DNA of 64,000 nucleotides from Diphasiastrum complanatum (taxonomy: Eukaryota; Streptophyta; Lycopodiopsida; Lycopodiales; Lycopodiaceae). Positions within the stretch are counted from its first letter, which is position 1. Each line of letters begins with the position of its first letter. The translations under genes and the position numbers were made by a program. Shown piece by piece: positions 10,211 to 22,289 of the stretch. Location of the stretch: NCBI GenBank assembly GCA_029204225.1, contig CM055095.1, positions 19,863,450-19,927,449 of the forward strand. Direction: 5' to 3'. Under the pieces are notes generated by a model. That model had not been told where the DNA came from and ran no database searches. It worked only from the letters and a program-made list of their open reading frames with translations.

Positions 10211-11520
10211 CGCAAAACTGCTTGAAACTTATGCCTTAGGCTAAAAACAGTATGCCGAGGCCAACAGTGATGTCAAAAGTTGAAAATACTGACTTGCACT
10301 TTTTTCCTTAACAGGCCACTCGCCGCTTTTCCACCAATTTGAAAGCCAAATCGGCGTCGCCTTCCGAAATGCACTTAGTCGTCAACTCCCAACAACGTGC
10401 CCAATGGAATGGTGAAATCACTTATGGCGTACTCCGAACACTTTCTCCACTGCAATCACTCTGTTTTGCTGTATCGTACTTGCAAGTACAGTCCGGGTGC
10501 CCTTCGTTTGGAGGTTATAGCCTTTCGTTTGGGTCAAAACGGGCAAAGGACCCAAAAATAGGGACTTTTCTAGTTTTTGAACTGTTTCTTCACCTTGAAG
10601 AAACTTCATTATTCACTTGTGAAGGGACCCAAATCCAATTTCAATATAAAAATTTTTAATGAAGTTGAAGGCCAAAATGCAATTCACTTCTTCAGGGCCC
10701 TCTTCAACAACCCTTCAGACTTCATCCAATGGTTGAATCTAATCCAACTGTGGATATCCCTTCTAGGTAGCACAATCTGAGCCGTTGATCTTGTAACTTT
10801 TCTATCCAATGGATCTGAGCACTTCTGTGCACCAATGGAGAGTCTTGTAGACGTTGTCCACTTCGAAACACTATGGTTTCACTTTGGTTCCACACGCGAA
10901 CATTCTGCGACCTCCCTATCTACGGCCGTGCCTCCTCACACTCATTTTTGCTTGATCTAACTCGCCTATGGTTTGATTTGAGCACGATCTGAGGCCTGGA
11001 TAAGGGTCTTCCTACTGATCCCAAGTCTATAGAGTGTTCACTCAAGAAATTCCGTGGAGAAACGGTGATTTTAGCTCAACTTGACAAAGTGGCTTTTTTT
11101 AACTTTTATCGCAAATCTGCTAGGTTAACTGTCTGGAGACAAATCTCTGACATAAACCTCAGAATCTCTCCATGGCTGGTTGACAATGTGATTAGCTTCC
11201 TTCCTGTCCTTACAGCATCCAAAACGGTGCACAAACAGGGAAGAAATCACCAGTTATGTATAAAAAATCGTAACCCCAAACCCGATTTCAATTTTTAGCT
11301 GGCTTCAAAATTGTCAATTTTTTACCAAATTTTTCCCTGTCTGATGCTATGCACAGGCTAATAATCTCTCTGCTGAGCCTAGCAGGCCTCTATAAACTAG
11401 AAACCGTGCACCAGTGCTTCTCTTTCCGTCTTCAACCCGCCGTAAACCCCGAACTCTTAGAAGACAGTTCTCCCGAAGCTCTCTTCAACGGCGATGTTGT
11501 ACTGTGTACACTCCTTGTAC
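10211..11520 (-). other. Long leader between primer site and gag of the copia element
   Basis: About 1.3 kb lies between the primer-binding site and the gag ATG, with only short unsupported ORFs. It is long for a copia leader and may include an insertion, but I see no internal repeat ends. Confidence 0.5.
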
Positions 11521-11533
11521 GGCTCTGATACCA
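11521..11533 (-). other. tRNA-iMet primer-binding site
   Basis: The minus strand reads TGGTATCAGAGCC, complementary to the 3' end of plant initiator-Met tRNA. It sits immediately next to the LTR end at 11534, with no spacer. Confidence 0.93.
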
Positions 11534-11807
11534 ACTTAGAATTTCCTTTGGACAGGAACACAAATCATGCTACACAGTAACACAGACAGAAAACACTCTC
11601 CACAGCAAGCTCACATAGCAACTGTATTTCTCAAAATGAAATTACACTGTACATATAGTTGTTCACTCAGGCAACCCATGCATGGCCCAGGTTGCCGTTG
11701 GCAGGACGCGTGTCCCGTCGACTTGCCTCGTGGCGAGGCCAACTGATCTTTATCCACTGATAGGACCCACAATACAGTAACACAGTGATTCTACTTTAAT
11801 TCTAACT
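11534..11807 (-). repeat. 5' LTR of the minus-strand copia element
   Basis: Pairs with 5739-6012. On the plus strand it begins ACTTAGAATT (one mismatch to the other copy's AGTTAGAATT) and ends AATTCTAACT. The target duplication ACATA follows at 11808-11812. Confidence 0.93.
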
Positions 11808-12213
11808 ACATACTTACTAAATAATAAATATCTACTCAAATATGGCAACTTATACTCGAAGATGAAGATATGTGCTAGACAATGGTATAATATGAAGAGG
11901 CCTATATCATTTTTTCGGGATATAAATGCTAAAGACTTGTCTTGCATAAAGGACAAGACCTCCAGAACTGAAACGATGCCTGGAACAGCCTTAATCCAGT
12001 CAATCATACGAATCGGCTAGATTTGTATCACCACCTTAAACTAGAGTAGATTAAACTCGTAGCTACATGTACCTTCGATGGTATAATTTACATGTATTTG
12101 TAACTCATCTAGTAACTAGAGTTAGTTAATGGAGCGTCGCACCTGGAATCTCTAGAGGTGTGTTTGCTCGTTCCGTAGGTAATATATATGAAGACACGCT
12201 TCATTTTCACACC

Positions 12214-12340
<127 letters not shown>

Positions 12341-12629
12341 CTGTATTTGTGATACTGAAGAAGTGAATAGAGCATCGAAGATTATCTTTTCTGATCTCTG
12401 TTCTCCGCACTGCTAAGTGTGAGTGATCTTGAGTCTAGTAGCAATCTCTATGTACTACTTAAATCACTCTTTGGTCAGACAATTACAATGTTCATTACAG
12501 TCGTTTGAAGTGTTTCCGTAAAGCTGATCTAAAGAACTGTCTTTAAACTAACTTACTCATTTGCGCATATACTTTGTATTCGGCACCCAAGTAACGTATC
12601 ACTTTGGTACAGTTTTCCACAATCACTGA

Positions 12630-12680
12630 TAGAGAATTATGTATACATGTGAAAATAGAGAATTATGTATACATGTGAAA
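12630..12680. repeat. Two-copy direct repeat, 26-bp period
   Basis: The 25-base unit beginning TAGAGAATTATG occurs at 12630-12654 and again at 12656-12680, a simple local duplication. Confidence 0.9.
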
Positions 12681-13435
12681 TGCTAGTCCCTACCCGAGGA
12701 ATTGAGTTATTGATCTCTATTCGTGTTTGTAACAAAGATATATGTTTCTAACATATTCGCGAACTATTTGAGTTTTTTAACCATGACTGAACTTTAGTTG
12801 TTGAGAACTACTGTCTAGAACACATCAGTTCAAGAATAATATAAACTATTTGTTTGTTTGTACACGTCTGCATCGAACATAATACAAATCCTTGCTGACA
12901 ACTTAATTAGTTAGAGTGTAGTTCATTCATGCTACTCTAATAACATTTCACTTATAGAATGCTTTCCATTCGGTTCGATAGAGGAAGATTGTTCTTTTGA
13001 CTTTGTCATCATCACACACCCACAACAAAAGCAATACTGATTACTTATTAAATGTCTGTTGACAACCAGATTAACACACGACTCCATTTCATTCGAACTA
13101 AATCAGGATTGTACCAATATAACAACTTTTCAGTGCTATCTCCTTGGGGAACGACATAAATACTGCACAAATCTAGCAATTCTATGTTGGTATATCACAA
13201 CAATTCTCTTCTCACTAATGGACTAGCTACTGCTAGAACTATCTTTCTTCTTGATACGCACCTCACTGAGTGTTGAATTTTTTTTTTGGACTTAGATACT
13301 TATCTTTGCATATCTATCCAATACATATATCATACTAGGTTAGATTACAAGATTTGATTAGCTAACTTTAAGCTAAACGTCATAGTGTCGCAACAATCTG
13401 CAAAAACGAACTATGTTCATGACAATTTCGCAAAT

Positions 13436-14484
13436 TGTTCGTGAAACTAGCATTGTCCAACAGTTGAAACTATTTTGTGAAATGTTTGCGAAAGTTTCAC
13501 GACAGATTGCAACAATTCAAAAAGTTTAACTGTTTTTAACACCATCTTTTTTCGCATTTTCTCAAAAAATGCAAAGAGAGAGAAAGTTTCCAAAGGCCAT
13601 CTATTTTCATGAGTTAAACTGTTTTAAAGACACCTTCGCCTTTTTCGCAAAATCCCAAGGAGAGAGAAAAATGCCGAAGGTCATCTACTTTAAACGAGGG
13701 ACATTCAAAGCCACTTCTCCTAAAAAACAAAGTGAGAGAATTTGTGACGCCCTCGTCCACGTCAACATTCCCTATGGGTTGACAGTATACACTATGTATA
13801 GTTGTCACAGAAGCCATATACTTCCAAGTACAACGGCTTACCTAATTAGGTGGCAATCATTTATTGTAGTTAATACATAGATGTCATCTATAAATAGATC
13901 ATCCCAGCACAGATTACTGGAGAGACACTCCATCCATAAGACGTATTTTTTAGCCTCCCAGTTATGTCGTCATTTTGTTTGTAACTGCCATTGTTGTGCT
14001 TCAGTGTAGTATAATAGAAATACGCTTTTTATCTATGTATAACGTGGATGAATGCTTGTTGTGATTGAATGTACTCTATCGTTGTTTTGATCGCGCTTGT
14101 TTACTCACTTGATGGAAACACGGATGCCTACGACTCCTTAGTTTATGATTAGACAATGGTTTTCTTTGACGCTTGAGGAACTCGCGATATCATACTGCTC
14201 TCTCCATCTATATCAGAACTACACTTCACATTGCATCCTATTTTAGTAATACCACACACGCACCATCTCTAATCTCTTCGGTGGACTATACTCTTGTTTT
14301 GAGTATGAATTAATTTTTAAGATCCTGTTGGGCAATCAAGAACACTTTAAGCTGTAATTGTATTTTGCATAAGCTTTTTATTAGATTTTTTTTGCACTTA
14401 GCAGCTGATTGTAACAGGAGAGTTGTTCCACAATATTCCTGCTCTCTTCTCCGTTCGTGTTCTTCCATCTGCCTTGCCCCATCA
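13436..14484 (+). repeat. 5' LTR of the copia derivative (left edge approximate)
   Basis: Direct-repeat homology with 15960-16994. The right edge ends CCCATCA, 3 bases before the primer-binding site. The true start may be further left, because the right copy is truncated there. Confidence 0.85.
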
Positions 14485-14487
14485 GAT

Positions 14488-14500
14488 TGGTATCAGAGCC
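14488..14500 (+). other. tRNA-iMet primer-binding site
   Basis: TGGTATCAGAGCC lies 3 bases after the LTR end, in plus orientation. Confidence 0.92.
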
Positions 14501-14548
14501 TAGCTCATATAAACCGAGAGATTAAGTTTGTTCCATATTACTATTAAC

Positions 14549-15402
14549 ATGTCTCATATAGGTAACTCTTTGTTATCATCCAACGAGGCTAGAATCATTG
14601 ACAAGTTCAATGGTTCTAACTTCTACATCTGGAAGTTAAAACTCTGGATGATGTTGATAGATAGAGATCTTTGGGATGTAGTAGAAGATCCAGACCTGAA
14701 ACCAGAAGATGGTGATCAAGCAAAGGCATGGAAGATCAAGGATCAAGAGGCCTTAGCATGTATCACACTCAATCTGGCCGACTCCCAAATATCCCACATT
14801 ACCACATGCAAAACCTCTAAGGATGCATTAGATTTGTTATCAAATCTCTATGAGACCCACGATATAACCACTAGATTACATCTTAGAAGGAAGTTCTTTA
14901 CTCTTAGCATGTCTGATTCTACTGCTATCACTTCTCACATCAACAGCTTCAAGTCTTTGTTGGATTAGTTATCAACTGTAGGATGTTCTATTCAAGATGA
15001 TGATGTCATCATGACCTTGCTTTCTTCTCTTCCAAAGTCGTATGAACACTTTGTGGTGATGATCTCCACACAACCTGACCTCACTCTTCAAAAGGTGATC
15101 GGTCATCTTCTTCAAGAAGCAATGCGGAGAAAGACTAGTAGCCCGTCCATCAAAGACAAATCCGTGACTCTATACACCAAGAAGAAAGACTATTCCAAGG
15201 GCAAGAATCAAGTGCAGCAGCAATAGCAGAAGCCTCACACTCAAGGTGAGCATGGTGGATCACGCAAGAAGCTTTTCTGCAGATATTGCAAGAGAGCCAA
15301 TCACGACATCAAGGAGTGTCATATCCAGATCTACAACGAGGCAAAGAAGCAACAACAGCAACAGCCAGACTCCTCCAATGAGACGGAAACAAGGAGCAAG
15401 AA
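14549..15402 (+). pseudogene. Copia gag with CCHC zinc knuckle, interrupted
   Basis: Starts MSHIGNSLLSSNEARII followed by DKFNGSNFYIWKLKLWMML, the copia gag opening motif. LHLRRKFFTLSM and then IMTLLSSLPKSYEHFVVM are the usual UBN2-domain landmarks. An in-frame TAG at about 14967 and another at 15224 split it, and the frame shifts before CRYCKRANHDIKEC (15278-15319), the RNA-binding zinc knuckle. It resembles, but is not the same copy as, the gag fragment at 61.3 kb. Confidence 0.9.
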
Positions 15403-15405
15403 ACA

Positions 15406-15955
15406 CATTTGTTAATGGCTTACAACAACAACAACGAAGACTGTGCTAGCTGTTACCTGGACAACGGAGCTGCCCAACACATGACCTCTCGCAAGGAATG
15501 GTTTACCAAGTATGAAGCTTACAGCAGAGATCAATTCATCTATCTCGAAGATTCAAGCACCATACGCGTGGAAGGCAAAGGAACAATGAATATCACTTTC
15601 AACAATGATCTATCTATTTGTGATCCCAACCTCCTTCACGTTCCTCAATTATCAAAGAACCTATTATCAGTCTCTAAGTTAACTGATGAGGGTTACACTG
15701 TTACTTTCTCATATGAGTAGTATACAATATTTGAGGAAGATACTACTCTAATTACATGCACTAGAGTCAAATATTTACATACTCTCTAATTCAGTTGCAT
15801 TAGCTAGTATCTCTAATGAAAATGTAAACGACAGTGCTGTTCTATGGCATAGTCAATTTGGATACGTGAATACAAGCTCACTTTCTTATATGCGTTGTAA
15901 TAATTTAATTGATGGACTAAATTTTCCTTCTTCATTAGATAGGAAATCTTTTTGT
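15406..15955 (+). pseudogene. Copia protease and GAG-pre-integrase
   Basis: CASCYLDNGAAQHMTSRKEW is the protease active-site region, with D-N-G-A in place of the usual D-S-G-A. LHVPQLSKNLLSVSKL is the protease C-terminal motif. After a stop (15718), VLWHSQFGYVNTSSLSYM gives the GAG-pre-integrase segment. The element interior then ends abruptly against LTR sequence near 15960. Confidence 0.88.
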
Positions 15956-15959
15956 TTGC

Positions 15960-16994
15960 AAAACTAGCATAGTCCAATAGTTGAAACTATTTCGTGAAAT
16001 GTTCGCGAAAGTTTGCAACAGTTCAAAAAGTTTAACTATTTTTAACACCTTCGTCTTTTTTTGCATTTTTTCGATATATACGAAGAGAGAGAAAATTCTC
16101 GAAAGTCATCTATTTTCACGAGTTAAACTATTTTAAAGACACCTTCGCCTTTTTCGCAAAATCCTAAGGAGAGAGAAAAATGACGAAGGTCGTCTACTTT
16201 GAACGAGGGACGTTCAAAGCCACTTCTCCTAAAAAGCGATGTGAGAGAATTTGCGACGCCCTCATCCACGTCAACATTCCCTATGGGTTGACAGTATACA
16301 CTATGTACAGTTGTCACAGAGGCCATATACTTCCAAGTACAACGACTTACCTAATTAGGTGACAATCATTTATTGTAGTTAATACACAGATGCAATCTAT
16401 AAATATATCATCCCAGCACAAATTACAGGAGAGACGTTCCTTCCATAAGACATATTTTTGAGCCTCCCAGTTACGTCGTCATTTTGTTTGTAGCTACCAT
16501 TGTTGTGCTTCAGTGTAATATAGCAACAATACGCTTTTTATCTGTGTATAACATGGATGAATGCTTGTTGTGATTGAATGCACTCTATCGCTGTTTTGAT
16601 TGCGCTTGTTTACTCACTCTGATCAGAACACGGACGTCTACGACTCCTCAGTTTCTAATCAGACAATGGCTGTTTTTGATGTCTGAGGAACTCGCGATAT
16701 CATACTGCTCTATCTATCTATTTCAGAACTACACTTCACGTTGCATCCTTTTTCAGTGATACCACACACACACTATTTCTAATCTCTTTGGTGGACTGTA
16801 CTCTTGTTTTGAGTATGAATTAATTTTTAAAATCCTGTTGGGCAATCAAGAACACTTTAAGCTGTGATTGTATTTTACACAAGCTTTCTATTAGATTGTT
16901 TTTGCACTTAGCAACTGATTGTAACAGGAGAGTTGTTCCACAATATTCCTGCTCTCTTCTCCGTTCGCGTTCTTCCATCTCCCTTGTCCCATCA
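15960..16994 (+). repeat. 3' LTR of the copia derivative, 5'-truncated
   Basis: Homologous to 13436-14484 with small indels. Ends CCCATCA at 16994, followed by AGAAC. The left edge is a deletion joint rather than a polypurine tract. Confidence 0.85.
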
Positions 16995-17016
16995 AGAACT
17001 GTAAGCAGAGACAGGA

Positions 17017-17320
17017 AAAATACTAAAGCTTGAAAAATGTAGAAACACAAGGTTTCTTCAATGGAGGCTTTATTTGTATGGATCAAAATTTGATGTATGC
17101 ACTGATCATGATACCTTGAGACAATTTTGTAAGCAGCCAGACCTTAGAGGCCAATAAGCCATATGGTCTAAGCTCATGCAAGAATTTCTAATTGAGGTTC
17201 AGTACAAGAAAGATGCCAAAAATCATGTGGCAGATGCACTATCTCATGTGGTGTATCATATATCATTTGTAGTCATTGAAAATGACTTATTGTCTCAGAT
17301 AAGAAAGGCTTAGCCGGAAG
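17017..17320 (+). pseudogene. Ty3/gypsy RNase H fragment
   Basis: Reads WRLYLYGSKFDVCTDHDTL, then FCKQPDLRGQ, SKLMQEFLIEVQYKK and NHVADALSHV, typical of the gypsy RNase H C-terminus. Stops are frequent. It lies before, not after, the RT fragment that follows, so the order is rearranged or the two come from different copies. Confidence 0.8.
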
Positions 17321-17339
17321 ATCCTCATTGTAAGAAAGT

Positions 17340-18066
17340 GGAACAAGAGGTTAGTCATGGACATGCAGAGTTTCAAGAGGAAAGCTCTTGTACCTTGGTT
17401 CACACTTATCTTAAGTATTGCGAAAAAGTACCAAGACGTATTTGCATGGTCGCTCGAAGACTTGAAGGGAATACCTGCTGAATTTGACGAGCACCACATT
17501 GATCTTAAAGAAGATGTTGTTCATGTCTGACAGAGACAATATCGTCTCAATCCAAAGTACTCTCTTATAGTGAAAGATGAACTCAACAAGCACCTTAAGA
17601 CAGGTATTATTTATCTCGTCTTAAGTAGTGAATGAGTGTCTCCCATTGTTGTAGTTCCAAAGAAGAATATTGGCAAGATTCAAATTTGCCAGGATTTTAG
17701 AAGAAAGATCACCACCCATTACCCTTCACGGATTCCATTCTAGACTAGGGACAAGAACGTTACAGTTTCTGTGATGGCTTCTCTGGCTATAATCAAGTTG
17801 GATTAAGGAAGGAGGATCGGCCGAAGACCATGTTTACTATTGATTGGGGCACTTATGCTTACAACAAAATGCCCTTTGGTCTTTGCAATGCACTAGCTAC
17901 TTTCCAGAGAATTATGATGCTAATTTTTGCTGCGTTCCTAAGAACATTTCTTGAAATTTTCATTGATGATTTCTGTGTTTACAGTAGTATCAAGTCTCAT
18001 ATTCAGAAACTGAAACTTACATTGCAGAGGTGTCAAGACACTTGTTTGTCACTTCAATTCTGCTAA
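17340..18066 (+). pseudogene. Ty3/gypsy reverse transcriptase fragment
   Basis: Reads KKYQDVFAWSLEDLKGIPAEF, then SPIVVVPKKN, CQDFRRKITTHYP, YAYNKMPFGLCNALATFQR and LEIFIDDFCVYS. The last is the RT active-site box (F-I-D-D for the usual F-x-D-D). Several frame changes and stops (e.g. TGA at about 17528) break it. It ends at 18066, where minus-strand gypsy gag material begins. Confidence 0.85.
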
Positions 18067-19810
18067 TTTTGTCTCTCCAAGGGACTTAGAATCATGCACA
18101 AATTTTTTAGGTGCAAGTTCATATAGGCCTTGAATTTCACGCATGGCTGACTCCATGGATTTATTCTTATCGTCAATCTGGTGTTCATTACCAAATTCCT
18201 GTTCGGATTTGTCAGTTTCATCATATGTATCTTGATCAGAATCCTCAGAATTCTTGTCTGTAGCTTTTGATTCATTTATAATATTTCCAATAGGAATTAC
18301 TCAGTTGACAATACAATTCAATCTTTTCTACTATTTTATATCAGCATTTGCATTGTAGACATCAAAGAATTCTTCTTCGTCATCCGATGAATCATTATTC
18401 TCATAGCATTCAAAATAATTTAATTCGAAGTCTGATGCATTAGAGAATATATTAAGGGCATAAGAAGAATCTTCTAAAGTGAAACTCGTGTCGGACATAG
18501 GAGTTTCGCCTTCATATCTGTCACTTTTACAATAGATAATTGTTATTTGTCAACAATTGTTCGAAAGTTATATTGGGGCAAAGAGAACGAATATCAGTTA
18601 CAATATCAGTCTTTTGTCTTCGCTTTCGAGATAGGCTTGTCAGTAGTGGCCTTTAAAAGTTTTGTCTTCGTGATTTCCACGTCCCCATCCTCAAATGTGA
18701 CTTTCTTATTTGCAGCAACTATTTGTACTTCAAAATTGATAAAAAAAATTTACTTCCTCAGAAATATCCTTCGAGAATAACTTGGCTGCATCATGATCAT
18801 AATCAGGATCAGCTTTAAGATCTTCCTTCATTATAGACTTGTTCCAAGATTTCTTCTTCGAGGAATTTCTCCGCTTCTTTAAAGATACTTTTGTGTCAGG
18901 TTTTGAGGAGCTTTTGCTTCTCATAGTCACTTTAAATAACTTCTCAACATCGCTTGGCCAAGATTGGTCAACTGTCTTTGTCTGTTTGGCTTTGATCACA
19001 TCAATCTTCTGCACAACAGCGTCTGTCAAAAGTTTTACTTTCGAATCAGCAGCAGAAGCAGGTGTAGCAACATACTGATACTTTGGACGCGGCTTCTGCA
19101 GTTGTGGACAGTCCGGATACTTGTGGCCAGGTTCTTTGCAGTTCGAGCATAAAGGTATATATCCGATCGGCTTTCGTGGCTACAGACAGTCAGACAAAAA
19201 ATGTCCTGGCTCACCACAGTTATAGCAATTTCTCGAAATGGGCTTCGTCGAACTGGTAGTCTTGATTGCAGGACCAACAAATTCTGGTGGATTGTGTCTT
19301 TTTGGTGCAAACTTTGGTTTGCCTTGCTGGATAGGTGTTGTGGTACCTTGAACATAATTGGTAGTCGCATCATCTCGAGATATAAAGCGTACTCCTAGGA
19401 AGAATCTTCGACATACTTTACGTTCACAGATTCACAATCTTCTTTAGAGTGTTTAGATGTACCACATTTCGTACACCATAGTCCTGACTTCAAAGAAGAA
19501 GCCTTTGGTCTCTTGTCTGCAACTTCTGAAATTTGAACTTTCAGATCGTTGAACTTCTTATTAAGATCAGCCATATTACTTTTCCAAAGCTTTTCAACTT
19601 TAGATGTCGCAGACTTGTCCTCAGTGGTTTTGTTATCTTCTTTTTGTTTGGACTTTCATTTTTTCCTTCGATCTGCATCATCAGTTTTTGTGTCTGATGA
19701 ATCACTAGAATCAGACTCGGATCTAGAAGAATTTGAACTGGATTTAGAATTAGATTCGTCTTCACTGCCGCTGGTCATGCTTAGACTTTCGAGAATTTTC
19801 ACATATTTGC
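18063..19810 (-). pseudogene. Ty3/gypsy gag with three zinc knuckles and acidic linker
   Basis: Read on the minus strand from 19810: YVKILESLSMTSGSEDESNS and a serine/aspartate-rich tract lead into a Lys-rich segment. The first knuckle is CTKCGTSKHSKEDC (about 19433-19480). The second and third are CYNCGEPGHFLSDC (about 19195-19236) and CSNCKEPGHKYPDC (about 19095-19150). A basic linker (KVSLKKRRNSSKKKSW) and an acidic region down to 18063 follow (NIFSNASDFELNYFE; DSDQDTYDETDKSEQEFG). CCHC boxes bind genomic RNA in Gag. Three in one Gag is more than the usual one or two. Its capsid part and pol are missing, replaced by copia sequence at 19812. Confidence 0.8.
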
Positions 19811-19811
19811 T

Positions 19812-20022
19812 ACATGGTAAAAATATTGTAGGGTGTAAATGGATTTTCAAAATTAAATACAAAGTTGATGGGAAGATTGATGGGTGGAAATATTGTCTAG
19901 TTGCCAAGGGCTTTTCTCATATTTCTATTGGTTTTATAGAGAACTTCAATCATTTAGTCAAGCTTACATCCATCAGACTTCTTTTAGCATTTGTAGTTGT
20001 AGTAGATTTTCAAGTACATTAA
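19812..20022 (+). pseudogene. Copia RT N-terminal fragment
   Basis: Reads GKNIVGCKWIFKIKYKVDGK, then CLVAKGFSHIS and VKLTSIRLLLAFVVVVDFQVH, the conserved start of copia RT. It ends within the motif 'D..VHQMDV' and abuts copia integrase in the opposite orientation. Confidence 0.88.
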
Positions 20023-20760
20023 AATTTATCTATGTGCATATCATAGACTTTGTAAGTTTTGTAATCTACGGGATATCCAAAAAATGTGCACTTGCTTCTA
20101 GTAAGATTGAGTTTCTTCCTTTGTTTTGATGAAATTTTTACATAGTAGACACACTCGAAGATCTTTAGATGATCCACATATGGCTTTGTACCTAACCAAA
20201 CCTCCTCAAAGGTTTTGTTGTTGATGGCCTTGGTATTGCAATGGTTCTATAAATAACAGGCTGTTGCAATAGCCTGTGCCTAGAACTTGTTCGAAATGTT
20301 AGCAACAAATAACATGGATCTTGCATACTCGGCAAGAGTCCAATTCCTTTTTAGCTATTATGTTCTACTGAGGACTGTAGCTCAAAGAATATTGTCTTTG
20401 AGTCATTTTATCATTTGGAAAGAAATTCATATCATTGGAGATGAACTCTCCCCCTTTACCTATTCGTAGGATCTTGATCTTTCAACTTGTCTAATTTTCA
20501 AATAGATGTCTGAACTATTGAAAGCATAGACATGCATTTGATTTGTTCTTAATGAACATAATAATAGTCTATCTTGAATGATCGTCAATAAATGTATTGA
20601 AATACAGTGCTCTTTCACATGATGGGATCTACATCGCATCACAGAGATCATAATGAATAAGATTCAGAATGTCAGTGGCTCTCTGAGGTTGGCCTTTAGA
20701 AAATCTTGCCCTAGCATGCTTGCCAAGAATAAAAGTCAAATTTGTTGCAGAAGTAAGCTT
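20023..20760 (-). pseudogene. Copia integrase, interrupted
   Basis: On the minus strand: KHARARFSKGQPQRATDILN, LIHYDLCDAM, FIDDHSR and ILRIGKGGEFISNDMNFF (core domain). Next come RTLAEYARSMLFVANISNKF and WLGTKPYVDHLKIFECVYY, then KCTFFGYPVDYKTYKVYD (C-terminal part). Several stops are present. It runs toward the RT fragment at 19812-20022, which is inverted relative to it. Confidence 0.87.
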
Positions 20761-22289
20761 GAGACTCCAGTAGAATGATAAAGACATATTTGAAATGATA
20801 AATGTAATCTAAACATGTATAGCATAATCTTTGTCGATTGTTTTATATTGCTAACATATTTTCTTTCTTGATCTTGAATTTTCATGTTAATGTTATAATT
20901 CAATGAGTACTCTCTTTTTTTCCTCTTCAACAAATCCGCTTTGGGCCTCAAGTAGCATTCAAACTTTTGAGATTTTAGGCATAACATGCAAAATTGTCTT
21001 CCACGTGGATAACATTATAGTGGTCAACCTTAAGGATTAAGTAAGCTTTGAGATCTAGTAGATTTAAAAAAGAAATATATGAGACAATAATTGGAATCAA
21101 CTATTTTTGTTTTGATATGTTTACATCATTGCCATAAACTCTTGTTTATACCCTTGCACCATGGAAATACCATTATATTTGCTAAGATGCCAATTATATT
21201 GTCATGTTTTCTTATCTCTACCTTTGTACTATTGAGGTAATTTTAAATTTAACATTGACACTATATTTTAAAAACTATCATGATATGGGATTTCTCTGTT
21301 ATTTGCACACGTTCAAGATCTACTTGTCATGACTATTTCAAAGTGGGGATTGATCTAGAGTGAACTTGCAATGATGATGACTAACTAGGTGGAAGCATAT
21401 GCCTCTACAAAAATGTCATATTTCTTTACATGTCATAATACAAAGGCTTGCTTTACTCTTGTCTAATTACAAAAATAAGACACAGTCACAATATGACTAG
21501 AAAAATCATATTAATGTTAAAATTTGATTCATCAAAGTTAAAGTTGAAATGTCAACCTTATGCCTACAAAGGCCATCATTTCCTTCTTTTACCATTTTCC
21601 ACTTATTGCTTGATTGTTTTACATGTTATTCCATGCCTTCATAATTGGAGATTCATGAATTCAATGACTTTTTTTTAGTTGCATATGTAGCTACTTGGCT
21701 TTAAGCCTTTTGATATTCATTGGACTTCTAAAATTCAATGTAGCATTAAGCTCTTTGGGAGCGATCAAAACAACCATATGGGGAAGGCCCTACTCGCAAT
21801 TTTTTTCTTTTTCATAGTTTTGAAACCCTCATGGACACCCTTGGAGCTATGGCAGCTATGGAATAATCCGATCTCACGCCCTCACTGGCCCGTTGAGGAT
21901 TTATGGCTTCAAATCCTAACTGAGGGTTCTTGGAGTTTTCTTAAGCAATTCAGCTGCATTCTCTAACATTTTTTAGTTGAATTGAGCTCAACGTAGGTCG
22001 CCCTACTGTTGTCCACCTTCAGTATATGTCGGCTTGTCAATCAACGAGTAATCAGCTAAGAATAAAGCAATTCCCTTCTGAAATCAGCTCTTCTCAAGAA
22101 AGCTCACTATCTGACACTTCAAATTCCTATGAGCTTATCATGATCGAGGCAATAGAAACCTCTATCATGTTCATTTGAGTTGCTCTCAGACCAACTGAAT
22201 CGAGTGATAGGCTGAATCAACCGTCTCCAGTTCTTCAAATTCTCTTAGAATTCAGTTTTCAGCTTTTGTCAAACTGCCTCCATCTCAAA
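20761..22289 (-). other. Probable decayed 5' part of the copia element, no domain recognised
   Basis: Lies between integrase (20023-20760) and a primer site with LTR at 22290 in the same minus orientation, so gag and protease would be expected here. I could not recognise a gag motif or zinc knuckle. Only short, frame-broken ORFs are seen. Confidence 0.4.

Larger units (their letters stand above)
5739..11807 (-). mobile_element. Structurally complete Ty1/copia LTR retrotransposon
   Basis: Two LTRs of about 274 bp (5739-6012 and 11534-11807) differ at roughly 14 positions by eye. They enclose, in minus-strand order, an initiator-Met tRNA primer site, gag, CCHC zinc knuckle and protease, integrase, RT, RNase H and a polypurine tract. 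The flanks are an exact 5-bp duplication, ACATA (5734-5738 and 11808-11812). The domain order PR-INT-RT-RH is copia. Frame changes near 7985, 7560 and 7005, and stops in gag-pol, show that it is not autonomous now. The LTR ends read AG…CT on either strand rather than TG…CA, but the junctions are fixed by the TSD and by the primer site abutting the LTR. Confidence 0.93.
13436..16994 (+). mobile_element. Copia deletion derivative flanked by ~1-kb LTRs
   Basis: About 1 kb at 13436-14484 is repeated at 15960-16994 with scattered differences. Between the copies lie an iMet primer site, gag, zinc knuckle, protease and GAG-pre-integrase. Integrase, RT, RNase H, the polypurine tract and the first bases of the right LTR are missing, so one deletion probably joined the pre-integrase region (about 15955) to the inside of the 3' LTR. 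Gag also has stop codons (14967, 15224). The left LTR boundary is uncertain and no TSD was established. Confidence 0.85.

Noticed and set aside
13614-13817. Conserved minus-strand ORF also present at 16123-16326
   Set aside because: The similarity arises because both lie in the two LTRs of the same element; not an independent gene.
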